Source: Epiperipatus broadwayi
Lineage: Eukaryota > Onychophora > Udeonychophora > Euonychophora > Peripatidae
Reading direction: 5' to 3'
Length of the DNA stretch: 64,000 bases
Assembly: GCA_028023455.1 (NCBI GenBank)
Contig: JAQFVV010000049.1
Span: 2,830,036 to 2,894,035, forward strand
The notes under the pieces: generated by a model
What the model was told of the DNA's origin: nothing
Database searches by the model: none
Seen by the model: only the letters and a program-made list of their open reading frames with translations
Position numbers and translations under genes: made by a program
In this document: piece after piece, positions 1-11,185 of the stretch
How positions within the stretch are numbered: position 1 is the first letter of the stretch
Layout: each line of letters begins with the position of its first letter

Positions 1-2293
1 CACAAGGGCGCCACTAGTCTGAAAATCGGAATTAGACATTTATTTTAAGGGTGGGCAGAATATACAAACATGAATGTGCTGAACTAAACCCAGGGAAATC
101 AAAAGCACATGAATGTTATTCAGACTATTGAGAAAACACCGAGACAAATGTCAGCCAAAATAATTACAAGAACTTTTAAAATTTATTAAACATAATAACA
201 AAATAAACACGAAAACTTGATCTACATTTTCTTAGCAGATCTTAACATTGAGTGTAGGTGAGCATTAATACGTTAAATACTCAAGAAGACAAGTTCATTT
301 CTTATCTATAACATAATAAGGGTTTATATTTTCTTGCTAGCGGTTCACCAAACCAATTCCCTTTTCCCTAAAGAGATTTAATATACAAAATTAACAAACT
401 GTATGACACACTTGAATGAGAAGCTATCAAGATACACAGAAATTATTACACGCTAAGTGCTTTCGAGGCCTTTTGCCTCATGTTCATAACGGTACTGTGA
501 GCTGCAGTACCACTATGAATATGAGGCAAAAGGCCTTGAAAGCGCTTAGCGTGTAATAATTTCTGTGTATCTTGATAGCTTCTCATTCAAGTATGTCATA
601 CGCTTTGTTAATTTTGTATATTAAATTATCGAAGGAGAAGTCTTAAAATCTATGGAGATTTACTAAGATAGATGCTTGTGGAAAACAACAGGATAATGCA
701 GATGAGCTTTTCTTAGTCCGGAATAGAAATGTTGGAACCAAGAATGTCCTAATTCTGCAAAATGCTCATGGACAAGTACTTTTAAACGAGCCAATGTTAG
801 TCTCACACAAAAAAGTAACATTATGAACTACATAATCTGAATTATAGAAAATAAATCTCTACCAAGAAAACAAAATCATATATTCTCTAAACTGCCAGCC
901 AAAAGATCAGTGGTCTGCAGAAAATGCAAACCAAGTTTGATTAAGTTTAATGACAAAGCAAACAAGCAAACAAAAAAAAACAGGAGAGTAAAAGAAAACT
1001 ACTAAGGTCAGTCTGAGTATTTATCAAGAGTTAATCATAGAACTGAGAAAATATTAAGCATATAAAATATCACTCACCATACACTCTCAAATAAGTAATA
1101 TTTTAAGATGGAAAATCTTGCTACTAAGATTCTAAGGTAAAAATAAAAAAAAATCAATACACTAATATTTAAATTGATAGATTACACATCATAAATATAA
1201 TTTCTTTTTAAGATTAAGCTGAGATTTGTTAGAGACTTAATTAGAGATTAAGCCCTGATTTTGATATGGAAAGGTAAGTTACCTCGAGGTAATGTTAATT
1301 TCTGCTGTTCACACAAAGTTCAGTTTATAAAGTCCTATCCAATGGCTGTCACTTACTACAGGTTCAGAAGAATAGAGGCATTATTGGGATCTGCTCTGGA
1401 CTTGACAATTAGGTCATAATTGAAGTCACATTTTGGAGCTCTGGAGGTTCATCTTTGGAAAGGCTCAGCCCATCATGTTGTGGAGATTCTTTGTGGCATA
1501 TATTATAGGCATGGTGTCTGAATGGCTGCTACTATCATGGAAAATAGTAGAATTATTGTTGATCAATGAAAATTCAACTTGATGATTCTCGTGGAACAAA
1601 TATCAAATAAAAATTAGAATCACTTTAATGATGCAGCAGTTCAATAACAGCTAAAATCTGGATGAATCCTCAATAACAAGAAGCTGAATAAGCTGAGCAA
1701 TCAGAATAAAAAAAAGAACTGAATGATGAGAATAATCTCTCTGAATTATCTGATAAGAATGAATAATAAAAAAACCCAGAGCTATTTATGTCCATTGTTA
1801 TCTCCCACACAATCTTTTTTTTGCAACTTTCAACCAGGGTAAATCTCTATCTTCTGCTCAATCTTAATTAGAAAAACAATATCTTACAGGGCTTTATCTT
1901 ACAAAATTATTATTACTATTATTTTTTAAAAAAAAAAACCATACCAAACTAAATCTCAGTTTTAAAAATAAATCAACATTAAATTTTTTTTTTTTTAAAT
2001 AAAATACTTTTAGAAGTCTAATTAAACTTTGCTTGCTTTTAATTATTTTAAAAGAAAACAAGCATCATAAAAAAAATTATTTTATACTAAAATCAACTGA
2101 GAATTAAAAATATAAGATTTCAATATAAATAGGTATGTGTATTATTGCACATATAAAACTTGGTTTTTAACTTACATGATAGAACTTTTGAATTGGATGA
2201 AGTATCCAGTTCAACTGCCCCATCACGCCAACAAAAAAATAAAATAAAAGCATTTATTTGCATTTTTTTTTACTTAAACTTTAAACCTCAACA
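1..2293 (-). mobile_element. LTR of a minus-strand Gypsy-like element (left end outside window)
   Basis: This AT-rich stretch has no coding signal. It lies directly downstream, in element sense, of a purine tract and an integrase relic on the minus strand, which is where a 3' LTR should be. The first bases contain GGGCGCCACTAG, a motif that also sits about 40-55 bp from the outer edge of the LTR copies at 16.8 kb and, in degenerate form, 32.5 kb. The window therefore probably opens just inside the LTR. The inner boundary is uncertain: a CA dinucleotide ends at 2293, but the purine tract begins about 18 bp later. No second LTR copy is in the window, so the call rests on context. Confidence 0.4.
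377..625. repeat. Fold-back palindrome, ~112 bp arms
   Basis: The left arm 377-488 is the reverse complement of the right arm 514-625 with roughly a tenth of positions mismatched. The spacer contains a second small hairpin (491-497 with 505-511). An RNA copy would fold into one long rod. It lies inside the LTR above, so it is probably a nested insertion. An 8 bp direct repeat (gagattta at 373-380 and 655-662) could be a target duplication, but it overlaps the left arm and is weak. Confidence 0.75.
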
Positions 2294-2310
2294 TTTAAAA
2301 CTTTTAAATC

Positions 2311-2320
2311 TCCCTCCCCC
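2311..2320 (-). other. Polypurine tract of the Gypsy element
   Basis: TCCCTCCCCC on the plus strand reads as GGGGGAGGGA in element sense. It lies between the end of the integrase relic and the LTR, the normal position of the plus-strand primer in LTR retrotransposons. Confidence 0.5.
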
Positions 2321-2369
2321 TAGCTGAACATTTGCCCTGAGATCAATTCCTTAAGTGTATCTCCTATAT

Positions 2370-3560
2370 TTTATGTGGCTGGCCTAAGGCTCCATGCATT
2401 ATAAGATCCATAAACCCCATGCTCATCTTTCAATACAAAGGCATTCAGACCACCTTTTTTATATAGTGAAGGGTCCCTCATATACTGGGAAAAATTTCTT
2501 ATATTGATGCTGTGTTGGATTGCTGATATGAGGTTTTCGTACAAAAACCAAGTCCCCTACCTCAAATCTACACAGTCACGACCTGCTTTATGCGTACTTC
2601 AGCCATATATTTTAACTTTATTCAAGCCTTTCTTTTATCCATTTCTTCATCAATTTTCTCCTGATCTACAGACAAGGGAGCCTTTATCAGCATTGGATAA
2701 CTGTCCAAAATGTAATCTGATGGAGCAATCCCTGTAGATTCATTCTGTGTCCAATTTATGTAGTCAGTGGTTTTCCATCTGATTCATCTATCCACGGTGA
2801 TTTTTGCTGACATAAAGCTGAAACAAATGGTTTAACTCCCTCATGACTCTCTCACAGGGATTCTATTGAGGATTACAAATAGATGTTAATACATGCTGAA
2901 TGCCCTGTTGCTGAATCCACTTTTTCCAGTGGTGAGATTTAAAGGGTGTCCCATGATCTGTAAGTATCATCTGGGGTCTACCAATCTTTGGAAACTGATG
3001 CTCCTGTAAGATCCAGATAGTGCTTTGAGTATTCATCTTTTTTAAGAGATATGCAGTTACATACTTAGAAAATATGTCGTACATGATGATTAAATATCTG
3101 TAACACTTTAGGCAGGTAAAGGCCCATAAAAATATATAGCCAACAATTTATTAGGGTTGTGTGCTAAAATAGGCTGTAAGATCCCAGTAAATCTCTTATT
3201 TACATGTTTAGTTGTGAATACACATGACATTTTCCCAAAACTGATACAACATTTGAATATAAACTTAGCCATTAAAATACTTCCCTGAGCACATGTTCTA
3301 CTTTACATGGTCCAAAGTGTCCATAAAGGCAATGTATATACTCTATAAGTTTGTTCCTGAGTCCTTGGGGTATAAGAATTTTCCATGAGTCTTCTTCCAT
3401 GGCTGCTCCAGTGGTTGAAGCATTGGCTAGCAATGATTGCACAATTCTTTCAGTGGGTTTAGAAGCAGCCATCACCTTTCTTCTATTAGATCTTTCAAAG
3501 ATCGATCTGATGTAGATTCAGCATGGCGACACCCTTCTAAAATTAATGACTTCTCCCTAC
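2370..3560 (-). pseudogene. Ty3/Gypsy integrase remnant (3' part of pol)
   Basis: Read on the minus strand, three parts of a Gypsy integrase appear in order. At 3475-3272 is a His-rich segment (IEYIHCLYGHFG) typical of the N-terminal zinc-binding domain. At about 3130-2830 is the catalytic core, with YDIFSKY, the second-aspartate motif ILTDHGTPF, and a glutamate in ERVMREL about 35 residues later. Near 2485-2465 is a C-terminal GPY/F-type motif (YEGPF). Stops and frameshifts break the reading frame, so it is inactive. No reverse transcriptase or RNase H is recognisable upstream (3.56-4.1 kb). The order integrase, purine tract, LTR fits a Gypsy element lying on the minus strand. Confidence 0.75.
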
Positions 3561-4116
3561 AAGCTTAAAATGTACCCTATTTATACTTTTACTAGAAAAG
3601 AACCTGTTTCATCTGGAAACCTATTAACTCTATCTAAAATATCACACTAAAATATAAGATTTCTCAATTTGATCAAAAATACTTTTATTTAGGCTTCTAT
3701 GACACCACAAATCCTCTTCCAGGTGTCAAAATAGTTTTGCTACAGTGATTTTAATGATTATTTTTGCTATAAATAAATTTGAGTAAGCAATTATCAACTT
3801 TCTAACTTTGATTTAATCCCAGGTGTGGTGGATTTAAATACAAATCTGTTTACAGCCAACTTTTTATTTTTAACTAATTTAACTAAAAACTTTTTGCTCT
3901 TTTACAAAACTAAATCATGCCACTCTATATATTATTATATAAGGTGAATCATACTTCCACATACAAATTTATATTTACCAAATTTAATAAATTGACATTT
4001 TTACTCTTTAAAATTATAACATTAAATTATATATTTTATAAATAAATGATATAACATTATATTTGCTGTATCAACTACTAGCCTATGTATATACAGTGTT
4101 TATTTATATGTGCATA
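3561..4116. other. No gene seen
   Basis: AT-rich sequence following the integrase relic. It could be decayed pol, but I find no supporting motif. Confidence 0.4.
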
Positions 4117-4255
4117 TATAATGCTGCACACCCAGCCATGATAAAGGTTTATATGTTTATTAAAATATTCATTTTAATAGGGTTTGAACCCAGCACAAAT
4201 AGGTTTGGTGGTTAAACTAAAATGTGCAATGAGAAGAGCTTGAATCTGACCATTG
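4117..4255 (-). repeat. tRNA-related SINE-like relic (family B)
   Basis: On the minus strand GCTGGGTTCAAACCCT resembles a tRNA T-arm with a pol III B box. The segment shares a scattered but ordered similarity with 58788-58910 (TAATGCTG, CAGCCATGA, then the T-arm-like block and a shared CTAGCACA/CCAGCACA). No clear target duplication was found. Confidence 0.35.
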
Positions 4256-4316
4256 CAATATATATATATATATTTATCTTTATCGCATGTGGAAAAGTTA
4301 AATATTGTTAATACTT

Positions 4317-4419
4317 CCATATGTCATAGCATTGGCTGGGATGCGAACCCACAACTGTCTGCAACCAACTACTTGCTTGCAATGTGGCTGCAATGATCTC
4401 TTGGCTAACAATGCTTGAC
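4317..4419 (-). mobile_element. Short tRNA-like SINE (family A) with 17 bp TSD
   Basis: A 103 bp insert flanked by perfect 17 bp direct repeats (aaatattgttaatactt at 4300-4316 and 4420-4436). The minus strand reads like a tRNA: AGCATTG at the 5' side pairs with CAATGCT at the 3' side as an acceptor stem, a D-arm-like block follows, and GGGTTCGCATCCC is a good B box. Related copies lie at 36964-37071, 49987-50121 and 50619-50713. The insert ends soon after CATATGG, so it seems to be little more than the tRNA-like body. Confidence 0.85.
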
Positions 4420-4589
4420 AAATATTGTTAATACTTAATGAAATATACTTCTGTCCTGTGATGATTCCAATAGCCAAATACAAATAATTTAAATCATAAA
4501 TAAACATGATTATTGCAATTGTTATTGTGTAATAATCAATTCTAATATAAGAGTTTGTAATAATATTGTTTTACAATATTACATTTTGT

Positions 4590-4844
4590 TATAGGGGTTT
4601 TGAACTCAGACTTTTACATGAATCTCAACTATCTATGCTATCTCATACTGCTGATACCCTTGATTACATACATGTTGCAAAAAAATTATCTTTTCAACAT
4701 ATGTGTGACCAAATGTATCAGCAGTATGAAATAGCATAGATGGTTGAAGGTTGTGTGAAAGTCTGAGTTCAAACCCCCTATATACTACATATAGAAGTGC
4801 AGGTATAAAAAAAGCCTGTACTGTAGAAAAAAAATCATATTTTG
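4590..4844. mobile_element. Fold-back retro-insertion with 14 bp TSD
   Basis: A 255 bp insert between perfect 14 bp direct repeats (atattacattttgt at 4576-4589 and 4845-4858). Arms 4591-4657 and 4714-4780 are reverse complements with a ~55 bp loop. The arm begins with a tRNA-like T-arm motif (GGGGTTTTGAACTCAGAC) also seen in the tandem repeat at 53.9-54.6 kb. A short A-rich tail follows the right arm. The long duplication and the tail favour retrotransposition over a cut-and-paste MITE. Confidence 0.75.
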
Positions 4845-4858
4845 ATATTACATTTTGT

Positions 4859-5743
4859 GTTTTAACAGAAGTTAAATATATTTTTTAAAGGTGTAGAATT
4901 TATTATTAAAAATAGAGGAGTATATAATTATTATCTTATTGTTTTTATCATTATATATGGTGTTTTAATTATAATCGTCATATTGTATATTTTGTATAAT
5001 AAAATTAGTGTTAGAAATTATCTTGTTGTCCTTGATTGTCTTTGATCTCTGTATTTTATTTATGCCTTTACTTTACTTTGAAGTTAATGCAAAATCTATC
5101 AGTGATGGATGTTGCATTAGGTTTGTTGCATCTATTCATTGTGTTATTCTTATAATAAAATTATAATATAAAACATTAAACATCTATTGCATGTACAAGC
5201 ACATTGACTACAGCCTATAAGGTCATTATAACTGGATAAAGAAGTACCATCCATAATATTGTAAATGAAATATCTAGCTTTCATGGTGCTCATAGTCATC
5301 AAATTATAAATGTTTGCTAATTAGAGAATATACACATGCTTAATGTTAGGCATCCATGCCATTTCTGGCAGTCACATATTTCATTTATTCTGTTACAATT
5401 TTTGGTATCCCAACCTTTGGGACTTAAATCCCTGAGAAAGAAGAGTTCCATACCCTTATATACCATTATAAGTTTGATTTATCAAAGTTAGAGACTTAAA
5501 TAAGTTTAGATTATGAAAGAAGTATTTATTAATATATTTATAATTTTGATTTGTCATCTTGTGAAAAAAAGATGGACTTGCTATAAAATGATGTTCTTGG
5601 AAGAAAGAGTATGTATTTGAGATTTATGTTAATAGAATTGATATTTAATAGTTTTAAAATGAAAATATCAATAGTGGATGTGCAATAAGAAAAGGGATTA
5701 AATAAGTTTGATGACCTAATAAGGAATTTGGTATTGCAAAGTT
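4859..5743. other. No gene seen
   Basis: AT-rich sequence with no recognisable gene or repeat. Confidence 0.4.
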
Positions 5744-6175
5744 ATTGGGAATTTGAATTCAAAATTAGAGGAATTAGACAATAAAATTGATAAAAATAGT
5801 AGAGGAATTAGAAAATAAAATAGAAGAAAATAATAAGAAATATGAAGTAACTTTTATTATTATAAGTGAAATAATGGATAAACAATTTGTAAATTTAGAA
5901 TGAAGACTTCAACAAAGTTTAAAACAAAAATTTCAGAATTTAGAAGGTGAATTTGGAGAAGAATTAAAAAAAGTAAATAAAAAATAATGAAAATAGACAA
6001 AAAAAAAAAGAAAAGATGAAAGAAAACAAATGATCAAATTATAAAAAGGTCTAACAGATAGTCAAAAGGTCCAAGAAGTCTTATTAACTGGGATAAGTTA
6101 TGGGAAAATTCTCAACAAGTGACTAAAACTGAAAGGAAACAGGTTGAATGTTTAGAGAAGAATCTAAAAAAAAAA
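5744..6175 (+). pseudogene. Gag-like coiled-coil relic
   Basis: Several frames encode stretches rich in K, E, N and Q, such as LEELDNKIDKNSRG and LKQKFQNLEGEFGEEL, followed by DKLWENSQQVTKTERKQ. They are interrupted by stops and frame changes. The composition and heptad feel resemble the coiled-coil gag ORF at 59.5-60.8 kb. Low-complexity AT-rich sequence can imitate this, so the call is tentative. Confidence 0.35.
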
Positions 6176-6179
6176 AAAT

Positions 6180-7552
6180 TCATATTATTTGCTGCTCAGA
6201 AATTTCACCAGAATTGACATAGATGGAGCTGCAGTTATAGAATCTTGATCTTTAGAGGCTTTCACTTACCAGTACATTGAAACACATTACCATCCTTTAA
6301 ATGATACCATAAATAAATTTATTTGTGGAATTATTTTCACTTCTATTTATTAATAATTAGGATTTTATGGTGCAGATGTATATTATTCACTTCCATATCC
6401 ATGATCTGGGACTTATATCGGCTGAATAAAATGTTTTTCAAAAATCATTAGATTTTTCTTTCAATTAGCTAGAACATAGCAATTCTGGTTACTATTCAAC
6501 ATTGATAAAAATGGAAAACTATTCATGTCAACATCACCTAATAATTGGCAAGCATGCCGAATACTGATTTCTGTTTTATTATTCTTTTATGTAGTATCAT
6601 GGAAAAGGCGTTTACTTTGCAATGGGTTATAGAAAGCCTTTTTATTACTGATGGGAAGGCATGTAACACACATATTTCTTCGTTAGATTTAAGTTGCTGA
6701 CAACTCTCCTGTTATAAATTATTATTTTACTATCTTATATTTAAAACTACTGTATTAAATAATAAAATGCTCATTTCAATAAGTTCGTTTACTTGCACGC
6801 ACACACACATGTTTTTTTCATAGATGAAATAATAATAACAAACCTAGATAAATATAAATGATTACAAAAATTTTACATTAAAATAGATTTTTTTTTTCTT
6901 AAAATAACAAAATAAAATTAAAGAAATAAAAATAACTTTTTTGAAAAAATAAAATAAAACAAAACAAAAATAACCATTTAAAAATATGTTTACAATAATG
7001 AATTTTCTTTAACTATTAGAATTTCTTATTGATTTTCTTCAAGTAACTCGTCTTTTAATGCCTGCTTTAAATTTCCTTGCCATCAATATTTTTTATTAGT
7101 TTTTCTTTCTTTATTTTAAAATTAATTTATAGTATAACTTTAATTTGTATTAAATTGCAATACATATTTTGAATATAAAAAATAAAACGTAAATATATAT
7201 ATATGTTTAAAAAGTTTAAAATTATTTTTAAAACTTTTTAGAAATTTTATAAACTCAATAATTAAAACTTGATTATTTCTATATTATTTTTCTCCTTCTG
7301 TTTCACACACGCACACACACATATATATATATGCACCTTGGATTATGTAGTATGAATTTCAGACTTTTGTAAATTATTCCCAAAACTTATCAAATTTTTA
7401 TATGATAGAAATTTATATAACACTGCTATTTTTTAATCCTGATTTGTTTTAAAAAATATGGATCTATCACGCTTTTTTCAACAAATTACATTTATAATTA
7501 TAAGTTAATTGCATATTTAAAAATCATCATCAACCATTAACAATACACTGCA
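6180..7552. other. No gene seen
   Basis: Very AT-rich, with short AC/AT microsatellites near 6795-6810 and 7305-7331. No coding or structural signal was recognised. Confidence 0.4.
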
Positions 7553-7695
7553 GGATAAATGTCTCTCCAAGTTCAATCCATCTTCTCCGATCTTTAGCTT
7601 CTCTTCTTCACATTACCCCTGCACACTTTCTTACTTCATCCATCCATCTCACATGTGGTCTCTCTCTGGGTCTTTTACAATCTCTTGGAATACAG
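7553..7695 (-). pseudogene. RTE-like LINE, C-terminal ORF fragment
   Basis: The minus strand encodes CIPRDCKRPRERPHVRWMDE, then a segment ending in RRRWIELGE. This is the conserved basic tail of RTE-type endonuclease/reverse-transcriptase proteins, in which a GRP-x-RW-x-DD block precedes a W-x-x-LGE ending. One in-frame stop is present. Only this 3' end remains. The following minus-strand sequence has ATGGTTGATGATGAT, like the 3' end of the related fragment at 45.4 kb. Confidence 0.7.
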
Positions 7696-8298
7696 TTTAT
7701 TAGATTAAAAACATTTTAAAAGATAATTTTTAGTTCAAATATTATAATATTTAAAAATCTTAATTTACAGCAAGATCATTAAAAACAAATGAACACCAGT
7801 GACCCAAAACAGCAGTAACACTAAACATTAAAAAATTTGGTTATAAAACAAGTTTTTTGTATTAAAAAATGAAATTTTCTTAACTGATGATTATGATTTT
7901 AATTTAAAACACTAAAGATACTTAAGAATACTTGTAGTATAACAAACAACAGTTTATTGACATAAGCATCTTTTTTTGATAAGACAAGTAGATAGTAACT
8001 AATAAGTCCAAAAACAATAATTTACTGTATAGCTATCTATTTCTTTTGCTTTATATACAAAGATTACAAAAATATAAATATTGGAATTTATTTATAGTGA
8101 CTAAAATACAATTACCAGGTATGTTGATGCTATTCGAAATATATAGCATTATATACCAATATCTAAACATAACACGATTACCATTCTTTATATGTACACA
8201 AGCTGTTTATACAGATGCTAAACTCTCTATATAGTAGTGCTACTCAGTCAATGGATGCAAGAAAGTTTATGTATAAAATCCCTATCTATTTCCTACAC

Positions 8299-8357
8299 AT
8301 CCAATATTCCCAGACTAGTTTCTAGCTTGTAGCTTTTATCAGTGAGTAGCCTTGGAT
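8299..8357 (-). ncRNA. Hammerhead ribozyme relic, type I
   Basis: On the minus strand, helix I is AUCCAA with UUGGAU plus a mostly paired proximal part. The core reads CUGAUAA where CUGAUGA is expected (G8 to A), helix II is about AGCU-ACA-AGCU, then GAAAC-UA-GUC. The cleavage triplet GUC is intact, but the G8 change should abolish activity. Confidence 0.75.
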
Positions 8358-8716
8358 CTGAGACCATTGCACCTAGATCTTAGGATCTAATGCAATCCTC
8401 CAGCAGCCACCTTTTACCTTATTAGCTAAATATAAAGCTTTGAGTCCAAAATGAAAACACAATATTTTCAAATGAAGCTCATTAGCTTGTATAGTTACAA
8501 AGATCTGAACTATTCAGACTTTTTTGGTATCTTTGGTTCTTTCATAATCACAGTTACCATAATCCTATTGGGCAGGATTGGCATTAAACCACTAAACATC
8601 ACATGATCACCATTCTTTATGCTTACACAAATTGTTTACCATTTACTCAGTACAAGCCAGAGTAATAAATGGATCCAAGAAGGTTTGTGCATAAAATTCT
8701 TATCTAGTGCCTACTT

Positions 8717-8775
8717 GTCCAATACCCTCAGATTAGTTTCTAGCTTGAGATTTTTATTAGTGAGGAGCCTTGGGT
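8717..8775 (-). ncRNA. Hammerhead ribozyme relic, heavily decayed
   Basis: Same position in the second tandem unit. The core is CUAAUAA (G5 and G8 lost) and the cleavage triplet has become AUC. The outer helix I is partly preserved. It is recognisable only by comparison with the other copies. Confidence 0.6.
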
Positions 8776-9239
8776 CTGAGAGCACTGCACCATATCTTAG
8801 AATCTAATGCAACCCTCCAATAGCCACCTTTTATTAGCTAAAATATAAAGCTTTAAGTCCAAAATGAAACCCAATAATGCTTTCAATCCAAGTTTATTAG
8901 CTTGTATTATCATATAGATTTGAACCCAGTTCAGCATTCAGACTTTTTGATATCTTTGGTTCTTTAATAACCACAATGACCATAATCCTATTGGGCAGAA
9001 TTGGTATTAAACCACTAAACACCACATGATAACCATTCTTTATGCATACACAGGCTGTTTACACAGAGGCTAAACTCTTCATACAGTATTGCCAGTCAGC
9101 ACAAGCCAGAGTAATCATAGATACAAGAAGGTTTTTGCATAGGGATTTTATGCCCAAACATTCTTGCATCCACTGATTACTCTGGTTTGCATTGAGTGGC
9201 ACTACTGTATGGAAATTTGCCCATGTGTACCAATATCTA

Positions 9240-10837
9240 TTTTTTTTATATCAAAAATAACAAATTTATTATTTTTAAAAATAGTGAATGCTAAAACAAC
9301 AATAACAAAAAACATATTGCAATATTATTGAATTTGATATTGTATATTGTTTTAAATCTACTGCAATTAGAATCATTTGTATTATAAAACTGCATTGGTA
9401 TCAAATTATTAAAGGCAGATTAATAAAATAATATAATAAATTGAATTGTAAATTTTATAGATTGTGTATGCATGAACAAGTATGAAACATGCATAGCCAT
9501 TTAATTACATCCATTTAAGAAATTAAAAGAAAATTGATTTATAGATTTAATAAAGCTATAAAATATTTTGTAAAGCAATGCATTATCCAAATAAAAAATA
9601 GTAAAATTATAACTCATATGATGAAGGGAAGGCAAGAAAAAATAGTTAATTTACTGCAATTATGACCTTATGATAGAGACATAAAGAAATATTTTGCCTT
9701 TTTCTTGTAGTAAATCTGATGGCAATCTATAAAGCATTAATATTAATAAAACTAGAGAAATTTCAATGTTTGAACATAATTTTCTTTCTCTTTATTTTTA
9801 GCCAGCATAAATAAAAACCCTATTTTATAATTATTTGTAAAATAGCTATATGAATGTGAAAAAAAAAACATGTTTTGTAATCTGGTATTCAAAGTTGAGA
9901 TAAAAAGTGTTTTGTAAAATATTCTAGTGTAAAACTTAATACAAAGTAATTAGTTTGTCCAGTGTAATAAACATGTTTTTGAAGGTAAAATAAATACTAT
10001 TAAAAGCTTAGGATAATGGTTTATAGTATTATTGCTTTGGGGAAAAAAAGTATAACTAGATCTGAAAAACAACAATAATTTTAGTCTTGAAGCAGATAAG
10101 ACTGATTCCAGAAAGAGAGGAGAAATTGTTGAAAGAGTAGAGTGGTTTTTACCAGCAAGAATGCATAAAAGATGAAAGACTATAACAAGCCAAAGATTAA
10201 ATTAGATACAGTAGCTGTTGAAAAAAATATCTTCTAGTTAAAATGGTTTCATACAGAATAGTTTTATTACTTTAAAGAAATATTTTTTAATACTACATCC
10301 ACCTAAGAAATTATGACAATAATTGTTACCATAGGAATATTTGCCAAGTGTAATTAAACAACCCAAAACATATCAGTAAAAGATCTAGACCTATGTAGTT
10401 TTATACAGATATGGATATTGATTGTGCATAGGACACTGTTTTGACTGCTTACAAGAAGACAATCAATCATGCTGTAAAAAAGAGAAAAGAAATCTTCCAT
10501 GCCTATAGTAGAACTCATTTGCATTATCTTTCATCATTTATGTCTAAAGATGTTAATTAAAATAAAGACTGAAGATATATAAACTTCCAATATTGATAAA
10601 GCCATAGTTAAAACATTGTTTTATATGAGTAAGATCTTTCTTTTACACTTGAAATTAAGGCTATACAATTAATATTAAAATAATTGCATTTTTATATTGG
10701 ATTATTTCCATCATTTAAATTTTTATAAAGACATTCAATACACAACATATTTGTTGATGAAAATAGTCCAATATAAAAATACAGCTAAACCATCATTACA
10801 CACCTTCAGGAAAGCACAATATTAGAATAAGTTTATG
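9240..10837. other. No gene seen
   Basis: AT-rich. A stretch near 10.08-10.55 kb is slightly less AT-rich and has short broken ORFs, but I could not relate them to any family. Confidence 0.35.
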
Positions 10838-10851
10838 TATATTTAGAGTTA

Positions 10852-11171
10852 ACCCACTAAACATCACATGATCACTGTTTCTCATGCTTGCTCATAACTG
10901 TTATTAAAACAGGCAAAACTCTCCATACAGTAGTGCCACTCAGTGCAAGCCAGAGTAATCAATGGATGCCAGAAAAGATCCTAAGATCTAGGTGCAGTGC
11001 TCTCAAATCCAAGGCTTCTCACTGACAAAGGCCGTAAGCCAGAAACTAGTCTGGGAATATTAGATGAATAGGCACTAGATATGGATTTTATGCACAAGCC
11101 TTCTGGAATCCATTGATTACCCTGGCTTGTATTGAGTGGTACTATTGTATGGAGAGTTTTGTCTGTCTTAA
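10852..11171. mobile_element. Fold-back hammerhead-family element with 14 bp TSD
   Basis: A 320 bp insert between perfect 14 bp repeats (tatatttagagtta at 10838-10851 and 11172-11185). The left part runs forward through the unit from position 1. At about 10974 the sequence flips and returns in reverse, so 10910-10974 pairs with 11101-11165. The right end stops about 50 nt short of unit position 1. A hammerhead relic sits between the arms. Confidence 0.85.
11006..11064 (+). ncRNA. Hammerhead ribozyme relic, type I
   Basis: AAUCCAA-type helix I, core CUGACAA (G8 to A), helix II GGC-CGUAA-GCC, then GAAAC-UA-GUC and the 3' helix I strand. The cleavage triplet is intact but the core is damaged. 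The compensated GGC/GCC helix II with a different loop supports a real RNA fold. Confidence 0.75.
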
Positions 11172-11185
11172 TATATTTAGAGTTA

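Larger units (their letters stand above)
8166..9227 (-). mobile_element. Tandem hammerhead-retrozyme/Penelope-like repeat, ~2.5 units
   Basis: A 1,062 bp insert between 12 bp direct repeats (taccaatatcta at 8154-8165 and 9228-9239). The same unit begins at about 8164, 8593 and 9016, a period of 429 and 423 bp, and the third copy turns back on itself at about 9140 so that the insert ends inverted. Each full unit carries a hammerhead relic on the minus strand. No protein is encoded. Tandem ribozyme units between target duplications are the layout of small retrozymes and of Penelope-like pseudo-LTRs. The missing enzyme would have to come from elsewhere. Confidence 0.8.

Noticed and set aside
1-15. 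GGGCGCC as the complement of a tRNA-Lys-type primer-binding site (also at 16840 and 61394)
   Set aside because: The same motif lies ~40-55 bp inside the solo LTR copy at 16.8 kb, and in degenerate form in the one at 32.5 kb, so it is LTR sequence and not a primer-binding site next to an LTR.
4298-4507. 69-aa minus-strand ORF
   Set aside because: It runs through a SINE and its duplicated target sites; the apparent coding is from the tRNA-like body.
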